NCBI RefSeq assembly: GCF_021646545.1
Contig: NZ_JAKIRP010000008.1
Coordinates: 248,001 to 312,000, forward strand
Reading direction: 5' to 3'
Origin: Chitinophaga filiformis
Lineage (GTDB): Bacteria; Bacteroidota; Bacteroidia; Chitinophagales; Chitinophagaceae
Length of the DNA stretch: 64,000 nucleotides
A program made the translations under genes and the position numbers. Positions 58,776 to 64,000 of this stretch are shown here, piece by piece. The notes under the pieces are model-generated. The model searched no databases. It was not told where the DNA came from and saw only the letters and a program-made list of their open reading frames with translations. The first letter of the stretch is position 1; every line of letters starts with the position of its first letter.

Positions 58776-59894
58776 ATGAAAGAAATCGAGGATATTTTAC
58801 GGGCCTATGCACAATCCCGGGAGAACGGGAAAAAGGTGGCGCTCGCAACTGTTGTACACGTCGAGGGATCGTCCTATCGCCGTCCCGGCGCCAGGATGCT
58901 GGTAACGGAAGACGGGGAAATGACCGGTGCTATCAGCGGTGGATGTCTGGAGGGAGACGCTTTGAGAAGAGCGTTGCTGGCCATCATCCAGCAGCAGAAT
59001 AAGCTGGTCACCTATGACACTACCGACGAGGATGATGCCAAAATAGGCGTACAACTGGGTTGTAACGGGATCGTTCATATTCTGTTCGAACCTATAGACC
59101 CTGCTGCTCCGCACAATGCTATCAGGCTACTGGAGCAGGTGCTGGAAAAACGCGAGGATGCCGTACTAGTAACTCTTTTCAGGTTAAACCAGGCTGCGCA
59201 GCAGCCTGGTACCTGTCTTCGTTATTCAGGGAATAACTTTGCCGGAAGCCTGGAAGACGGAGACCTGAAAACAGAGATCGTAAAGGATGTACTGGAGGTA
59301 TTCAGCACCAAACAGGGGATGGTGAAACAGTATGGGGACGAAAAACCGGCATTACATGGTTTTGTTGAACTATTGAAACCACCCGTATCCCTGATCATTG
59401 CAGGGGCAGGAAATGACGCTATGCCTCTGGTAGAAATAGCCCGTATCCAGGGCTGGCATACCACGGTAGTGGATGGAAGGGCGCTGTATGCCACACCAGC
59501 CAGATTCCCTGGCGCCCGCAGGGTGATTGTGAGCAAAGCGGCGGAAGTGCTGCAAAAGGTGACGATCGATGAAAGGACTGTTTTTGTCCTGATGACCCAT
59601 AATTATAATTATGACCTGGCACTGCTGGAATTACTCCTGCAAAAAGAAGTAACTTACATCGGTACGCTGGGGCCTAAAAAGAAGCTGGAGCGCATGCTGG
59701 ACGAACTGGCAGCAAAGGGCATTACGGTAGGTGAGGAAGAAAGAGCCAGGATCCATGGACCTGTGGGGCTGGATATAGGCGCGGAAACAGCAGAAGAAAT
59801 TGCATTGTCTGTGACGGCTGAAATAAAAAGCGTACTTTCAGAAAGGACTGGCATTCCTTTAAGAGAGAAAAACGGGCCGATACATACTTTGTAA
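58776..59894 (+). CDS. xdhC: XdhC-family molybdenum-cofactor maturation protein
   Basis: 372 residues. N-terminal XdhC/CoxI domain at about 10-75 (VALATVVHVEGSSYRRPGAR, GAISGGCLEGD). Central insert, then a C-terminal Rossmann domain (about 210-330: LIIAGAGNDAMPLVEIARIQ, VLMTHNYNYDLALLELLLQ, YIGTLGPKKK). XdhC binds molybdenum cofactor, protects it and hands it to the hydroxylase, often with a nucleotidyltransferase partner, which is encoded next. The length is full for the two-domain family. The gene starts one base after the cytochrome stop and ends five bases before the next start. It should load the large subunit before Tat export. Confidence 0.9.
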   Translation: MKEIEDILRAYAQSRENGKKVALATVVHVEGSSYRRPGARMLVTEDGEMTGAISGGCLEGDALRRALLAIIQQQNKLVTYDTTDEDDAKIGVQLGCNGIVHILFEPIDPAAPHNAIRLLEQVLEKREDAVLVTLFRLNQAAQQPGTCLRYSGNNFAGSLEDGDLKTEIVKDVLEVFSTKQGMVKQYGDEKPALHGFVELLKPPVSLIIAGAGNDAMPLVEIARIQGWHTTVVDGRALYATPARFPGARRVIVSKAAEVLQKVTIDERTVFVLMTHNYNYDLALLELLLQKEVTYIGTLGPKKKLERMLDELAAKGITVGEEERARIHGPVGLDIGAETAEEIALSVTAEIKSVLSERTGIPLREKNGPIHTL

Positions 59895-59899
59895 ATCGT

Positions 59900-60514
59900 A
59901 TGGATATGGAAAATTATGGTGTAATCATTTTGGGGGCGGGTAATTCCTCCCGCCTGGGACAGCCGAAACAACTGCTGATGTACAGGGGGAAAACCCTGAT
60001 CTGTCAGATGGCGGAAGAAGCAATTGCAGCGGTAGGCAGTCCGGTGGTATTGGTAACGGGTGCTAATGCGCCCGAAATACTGGAAAAACTTTGCGGATTT
60101 GCAGTAGAGATAGTGGAAAATGATCACTGGATAGAGGGTATGGGTTCATCTATCAGTACCGGGATGAAAGCATTGGTAAAACATGAGGGCCTGGCAGGCG
60201 TGATCATTATGGTTTGTGACCAGCCCTTCGTCAATGCAGCTTTGTTAAAGCAGCTGATGGACCAGCAGGTAATTGCAGGAAAAGGAATCATCGCCTGCAC
60301 TTATGAAAATACAGCAGGCACACCTGTGCTTTTTGCAAATACCTATTTCGATGCGCTGACTGCTTTAGAAGGGCAGGAAGGCGCCAAAAAGATATTACAA
60401 CAGTCTACCGACGACCTGGCCCTGGTGCCTTTTCCGCTTGGAGCTTTAGATATTGATACGGCTGAGGATTATCAGCGATTACTAACAGGGCAAGTTTTAG
60501 CAGATGATAATTGA
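59900..60514 (+). CDS. MocA-like molybdenum cofactor nucleotidyltransferase
   Basis: 204 residues. The nucleotidyltransferase signature is GAGNSSRLGQPKQLLMYRGK at the N-terminus, followed by VVLVTGANA and MVCDQPFVN, as in MocA/MobA-like enzymes. MocA joins CMP to molybdopterin, and family members serve xanthine dehydrogenase-type enzymes. The usual length is near 200, as here. Placement between xdhC and moaA in the same operon supports the molybdenum assignment over a sugar nucleotidyltransferase role. The stop overlaps the MoaA start by 11 bases. Choice of CMP over GMP is inferred from family and context. Confidence 0.87.
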   Translation: MDMENYGVIILGAGNSSRLGQPKQLLMYRGKTLICQMAEEAIAAVGSPVVLVTGANAPEILEKLCGFAVEIVENDHWIEGMGSSISTGMKALVKHEGLAGVIIMVCDQPFVNAALLKQLMDQQVIAGKGIIACTYENTAGTPVLFANTYFDALTALEGQEGAKKILQQSTDDLALVPFPLGALDIDTAEDYQRLLTGQVLADDN

Positions 60515-61484
60515 TTCTTTTAACCGTGTGCATGATTATCTGAGGATCTCCCTGACAGATAATTGTAACCTGCGGTGTTTTTACTGCATGCCGGAAGAAG
60601 ACTATGACTTTACGCCTGCTTCCCGCTTAATGCAGGCCGATGAAATAACCACTTTAGCAGGGATTTTTGCTGCCAATGGGGTACGCAAGATCAGGCTGAC
60701 GGGAGGAGAGCCGCTGGTAAGAAAAGATGCGGCGAACATCATTCTATCCCTTTCCCGCCTGCCTGTAGAACTCACCATGACAACCAATGGCGTCCGCCTG
60801 CATGAATTTGCAGCGGTGCTCGAAGAAGCAGGCGTACGATCCCTGAATATCAGCCTGGATACGCTGCAGGCTGAAAGATTTATGCTCATTACGAGGCGTG
60901 ACCTTTTTCACCAGGTAAAAAGCAATATCGATCTGCTGATCAGGAAAGGCATTCATGTGAAGGTGAATGTGGTGGTGATGAAGGGACTGAATGATACGGA
61001 GATCAACGACTTCGTGGCCTGGACGAAACATACGCCGGTGCATGTACGTTTTATAGAGTTTATGCCTTTCGCTGGTAACAGGTGGACCAGCAATAAAGTG
61101 TTGTCTTTACAGGAGATCCTGCAAAGTATCGGTACAGAATACGACTACCTGCCTTTAAAAGGTGGTGCGCATGATACAGCTAAGGGTTTTATTGTGCCAG
61201 GACATGCAGGTACGTTTTCCGTTATCAGTACCATGACTGCTCCTTTCTGTGATACCTGTAACAGAATGCGCCTTACCGCAGACGGTAAACTGAAGAATTG
61301 CCTTTTCTCGAACGGGGAAGCAGATCTGTTGACCGCATTGAGGAACGGGGAAGATGTATTACCACTGATCAAACAGAACATTCTTAGCAAAGCCAAAGCA
61401 CTGGGAGGGCAGTTCTCCGGAAAACTGGAAGATGTGGAGGCGGCTGCTATTAAAAATAGGAGTATGATCACTATTGGCGGATAA
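60504..61484 (+). CDS. moaA: GTP 3',8-cyclase MoaA
   Basis: 326 residues, a radical SAM enzyme that turns GTP into 3',8-cyclo-dihydro-GTP, the first step of molybdopterin synthesis, together with MoaC. N-terminal [4Fe-4S] cluster: Cys21, Cys25 and Cys28 (CNLRCFYC). SAM-binding: RLTGGEPLVRKD. The C-terminal cluster has CDTC (about residue 248) and KLKNC (about residue 265). The protein ends with the conserved double Gly (RSMITIGG) needed for activity. It overlaps the MocA-like stop by 11 bases, so it belongs to the same operon. MoaC, MoaE, MoaD and MogA are not in this window. Confidence 0.95.
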   Translation: MIIDSFNRVHDYLRISLTDNCNLRCFYCMPEEDYDFTPASRLMQADEITTLAGIFAANGVRKIRLTGGEPLVRKDAANIILSLSRLPVELTMTTNGVRLHEFAAVLEEAGVRSLNISLDTLQAERFMLITRRDLFHQVKSNIDLLIRKGIHVKVNVVVMKGLNDTEINDFVAWTKHTPVHVRFIEFMPFAGNRWTSNKVLSLQEILQSIGTEYDYLPLKGGAHDTAKGFIVPGHAGTFSVISTMTAPFCDTCNRMRLTADGKLKNCLFSNGEADLLTALRNGEDVLPLIKQNILSKAKALGGQFSGKLEDVEAAAIKNRSMITIGG

Positions 61485-61561
61485 TTGAGGGAATGATATA
61501 AATTGCGTGTACGGGAATTGTATCTTATCGTCATATATCATCACAACCGGAATCTGGCAAA

Positions 61562-61927
61562 ATGGAAAAAGCAATAAAAGACATACTGGCAAATGGCGTA
61601 TTGAAAGTAAATGGCAGCCTCTGGGTAGAAGGAAATGGTAAACGATTCTTCGGACCCGGACCAGTAGAATTGCTCGAACTGATCCAGGAAACCGGTTCTA
61701 TCAACCAGGCCGCAAAGAAAATGAAGATGTCCTATAAGAAAGCCTGGGAACTCATTAATAATCTGAACAACATGTCGGGTAGTCCATTGGTGATTACCAG
61801 CACAGGTGGTGACAATGGCGGTGGTTCTGCTATATCTGAAGAGGCCCGTCAGCTGATTACCTATCACCGGGAAATGAGAGCACGGTTCAGCAAATTCCTG
61901 GAGGAAGAAACACAACGTTTAAAATAA
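61562..61927 (+). CDS. ModE-like winged-helix DNA-binding protein
   Basis: 121 residues. The N-terminal half is a ModE-type winged helix-turn-helix: FGPGPVELLELIQETGSINQ, then AAKKMKMSYKKAWELINNLN, as in E. coli ModE. The wing and dimerisation helices follow (VITSTGGDNGGGSAISEEAR). The two molybdate-binding TOBE (Mop) domains of full-length ModE are absent, so the usual ligand-binding part is missing. It lies 77 bases after MoaA and just before a ModE-like palindrome that precedes a TonB-dependent receptor. I infer that it controls that receptor, and perhaps the operon, in response to molybdenum status. Confidence 0.88.
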   Translation: MEKAIKDILANGVLKVNGSLWVEGNGKRFFGPGPVELLELIQETGSINQAAKKMKMSYKKAWELINNLNNMSGSPLVITSTGGDNGGGSAISEEARQLITYHREMRARFSKFLEEETQRLK

Positions 61928-61939
61928 CAGACACACAAT

Positions 61940-61965
61940 GCACATTATCAGGATGTGCTTTTTTT
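61940..61965 (+). terminator. Rho-independent terminator after the ModE-like gene
   Basis: GCACAT (61940-61945) pairs with ATGTGC (61953-61958), followed by seven T. It ends the upstream operon and leaves the receptor gene with its own promoter. Confidence 0.72.
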
Positions 61966-61972
61966 ACCTGAT

Positions 61973-61996
61973 CGTTATATCTGGTAGGATATAACG
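61973..61996 (+). promoter_or_regulatory. ModE-type operator palindrome
   Basis: CGTTATATC (61973-61981), a six-base spacer and GATATAACG (61988-61996) form a perfect inverted repeat. This resembles the E. coli ModE site (CGnTATATn with a 6-8 base spacer and the reverse half). It ends 15 bases before ATG 62012, so a bound protein would block transcription initiation. A gene for a ModE-like protein lies directly upstream. Confidence 0.72.
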
Positions 61997-62011
61997 TAAC
62001 AAGTGACTATT

Positions 62012-64000
62012 ATGACCAAATCTTTATTCATCACTTTTGTTTCGTGTAGTGCAGGTGTGTATGGGCAGGATACTTCTTACATCAGGAAAGATACCGCGGT
62101 AAAGATATTGTCGGAAGTCACGGTATCGGCATCGCGTACCAGAGAGCGTTTGCTGCAGTCGCCCGTAAGCATCCAGAAGGCGGGAGAGCAGTACTTCCGC
62201 ATGTCTGCCGCACCTTCCTTTTATGATGCCCTGGAACACTTACAGGGCGTGCAGTTGATCACTCCCAGTCTTGGTTTTAAAGTATTGAATGCGAGAGGCT
62301 TTGCGAACACTACCAATGTACGTTTCGCGCAGCTGGTGGATGGGATGGATGTGCAGTCGCCGCATATCGGCGGACCGATTGCCAATGCCCTGGGGCCCTC
62401 TGACCTTGATGTCAGTAATGTAGAGATCCTGCCCGGAGTGGCGTCTGCATTGTATGGCATGAATACGGTCAACGGACTGGCCAACATTTCCACGAAAAAC
62501 CCATTTACGTCTGAGGGTGTGAGCCTACAGCAGAAAACAGCGCTGACGCACCTGGGTGACGCCAACAGCGGTGTAAAAGTGTATACAGAAACGAGTCTGC
62601 GTTGGGCAAAGGTGATCAGTCCCAGGCTGGCATTTAAGATCAATGGCACGTTTAACAGGGGATATGACTGGATTGCACACGATCACCGGGAGTTGAACGG
62701 ACAAGCCAATGCCAGCACAGGTTTGCTGGGAAGGGATAATCCGGCGCAGGACCCGCTGAGCAGTTACGGAAATGAATCTTCCGACAGGAAAACCATCGCA
62801 TTGGGCGGACGCAATTATGTGGTGGCGCGTACCGGTTACGATGAAAAAGATGTAGTGGATTATGGGTTGCAGAATATTAAAGCCGATGCCGGTATCTATT
62901 ATCAGCTGAAGCCGGGCATGACACTGACCTACCTGTATCATATGGCCCTGCTGGACAATGTTTATCAGCGTGCCAACCGTTTTCGCCTGGCAGACTACCT
63001 GGTGCAGCAGCACGGTTTACAGTTTCAATCCAACAGTGTAGAGCTGAAGTTATACCTGAACCGTGAGAACACGGGTAATTCTTATAACCTGCGCTCTATG
63101 GCGGAGAATATTGACCGCAATTATAAACCGGACGACAAATGGTATGCGGACTATACCACTGCTTTCAATAATGCAACAGGTACAGGCGCTTCTATAGCTG
63201 ACGCTCACTGGCAGGCGAGAACAGCGGCAGATGCTGGCAGGTATCAACCAGGAACGGCTGCATTCGATAATACGCTGAATAAGCTGGCACAGGTCAACAA
63301 CTGGGACGTCGGCGCAGCATTGAAAGTAAAAGCAAGTTTTGTACACGCGGAAGGTCAGGTAGACCTGACAGCTCATTTGCTGCGTGATGTGAAGGAGAAA
63401 CTGGGGATGCAGATCCTGGTGGGAGGCGACCACCGTACCTACATTATTGAGCCGGATGGGAACTATTTTATCAATCCGGAGCCAGGTAAAGAATATACGA
63501 ACATCCATTATGCTAAAACAGGTGGATTCGTGTCTGTTACCAAGACCTTGTTCGACGGCGATCTGAAACTGGGGGCTATTTTACGGGGAGATAAGAATGA
63601 CTATTTCGACCTGATGATCACACCGCGTTTTACGGCAGTGTATTCGCCGGTGAATACGCAGCACTTCCGTGCGTCTTATCAGAGCGGATACCGTTATCCA
63701 AGCATCTTTGAAGCCTATTCCAATGTGAACAGCGGTGGTGTGAAACGTGTAGGCGGATTGCCGGCAATGTCGCAGGGCATATTTGAGAATGCATGGCTGG
63801 CGTCGTCTATAACAAGCTTCCAACAAGCCGTGCTGAATGATATTAACAAGAACGGATTGACACAAAGTGAGGCGATCGCAAAAAATAAAGACATCCTGAA
63901 AAAGAACCCCTATACGTACATTAAAGCGGAGCATGTAAAGTCGATGGAAATAGGGTATAAAGGCCTTTTTGACGAAGGCAGGTTCTTTATCGATGCAGAA
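62012..64000 (+). CDS. TonB-dependent outer-membrane receptor, incomplete at right edge
   Basis: At least 663 residues from ATG 62012; the frame is open to the window edge, so the end is missing. A short signal peptide (MTKSLFITFVSCSAGVYG) is followed, after a short spacer, by a plug domain (VSASRTRERLLQSPVSIQKA, YDALEHLQGVQLITP, EILPGVASALYGMNTVNGLA), then the barrel. There is no STN or SusC-type regulatory domain, so it is a plain receptor of the siderophore or metal-chelate type. Its placement behind molybdenum genes and a ModE operator suggests uptake of molybdate or a molybdenum chelate across the outer membrane. That substrate is inference, and no molybdate ABC transporter is visible here. 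Confidence 0.88.
   Translation, partial: MTKSLFITFVSCSAGVYGQDTSYIRKDTAVKILSEVTVSASRTRERLLQSPVSIQKAGEQYFRMSAAPSFYDALEHLQGVQLITPSLGFKVLNARGFANTTNVRFAQLVDGMDVQSPHIGGPIANALGPSDLDVSNVEILPGVASALYGMNTVNGLANISTKNPFTSEGVSLQQKTALTHLGDANSGVKVYTETSLRWAKVISPRLAFKINGTFNRGYDWIAHDHRELNGQANASTGLLGRDNPAQDPLSSYGNESSDRKTIALGGRNYVVARTGYDEKDVVDYGLQNIKADAGIYYQLKPGMTLTYLYHMALLDNVYQRANRFRLADYLVQQHGLQFQSNSVELKLYLNRENTGNSYNLRSMAENIDRNYKPDDKWYADYTTAFNNATGTGASIADAHWQARTAADAGRYQPGTAAFDNTLNKLAQVNNWDVGAALKVKASFVHAEGQVDLTAHLLRDVKEKLGMQILVGGDHRTYIIEPDGNYFINPEPGKEYTNIHYAKTGGFVSVTKTLFDGDLKLGAILRGDKNDYFDLMITPRFTAVYSPVNTQHFRASYQSGYRYPSIFEAYSNVNSGGVKRVGGLPAMSQGIFENAWLASSITSFQQAVLNDINKNGLTQSEAIAKNKDILKKNPYTYIKAEHVKSMEIGYKGLFDEGRFFIDAE

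Noticed and set aside
1..64000. CRISPR arrays, tRNA, rRNA, insertion sequences or prophage genes
   Set aside because: Looked for on both strands by eye; no regularly spaced short repeats, no T-loop-like tRNA structures and no transposase, integrase or phage proteins were seen.

Overview
The window looks like chromosomal DNA of a Bacteroidota bacterium, most likely a member of the Chitinophagaceae close to Chitinophaga. The basis is: two SusC/SusD pairs whose SusC proteins carry STN domains and sit behind ECF sigma and FecR-type anti-sigma genes; a giant secreted protein with a type IX (type B) sorting domain; an RHS protein of the Bacteroidota type; a two-component regulator with a beta-propeller sensor; and several promoters with the Bacteroidota -7 box TAnnTTTG. 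No rRNA, tRNA, CRISPR array, insertion sequence or prophage was seen.

Layout. 0.2-10.4 kb: a same-strand sigma / anti-sigma / SusC / SusD / PKD lipoprotein / DUF5009 membrane protein / phosphodiesterase locus. 10.5-11.5 kb: VOC and DinB genes on the minus strand. 11.5-12.1 kb: an AT-rich intergenic region with two perfect DnaA boxes. 12.1-20.6 kb: a 2840-residue modular T9SS cargo protein. 20.7-27.2 kb: a GH71/99-like lipoprotein, a flavin reductase, an SRPBCC protein, a PhoX-like lipoprotein and an imelysin-like/di-haem peroxidase fusion. 27.6-31.4 kb: a propeller histidine kinase and NarL-type regulator. 31.6-40.4 kb: a 2H phosphoesterase, then a second sigma / FecR / SusC / SusD / glycerophosphodiesterase locus on the minus strand, broken by a small lipoprotein gene in the opposite direction. 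40.5-45.9 kb: a small hypothetical protein, an M1 peptidase, an AraC regulator divergent from an aldehyde dehydrogenase, and DUF779. 46-49.7 kb: a GH5-CBM6 enzyme, a DUF2809 membrane protein, an unlisted 35-residue membrane peptide, a frameshifted AraC remnant and an NAD(P)-binding oxidoreductase. 50.1-54.7 kb: an RHS protein with a probable C-terminal toxin and a tightly linked small gene, probably its immunity gene. 54.7-55.4 kb: a structured non-coding stretch. 55.4-64 kb: a molybdenum locus.

The most interesting part is the molybdenum locus. A two-subunit molybdenum hydroxylase, a dihaem cytochrome c, XdhC, a MocA-like nucleotidyltransferase and MoaA form one tight operon. Next comes a ModE-like DNA-binding protein with no molybdate-binding domain, then its terminator. 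A perfect ModE-type palindrome (9-bp arms, 6-bp spacer) follows, 15 bases before a TonB-dependent receptor gene that runs off the window. This suggests a molybdenum-responsive outer-membrane uptake system. Also worth following up: the RHS toxin/immunity module with a long hairpin and tandem duplication behind it, the paired DnaA boxes, and two SusCD loci that each end in a phosphodiesterase.

All functions are read from translated sequence and family knowledge. No database search was possible.
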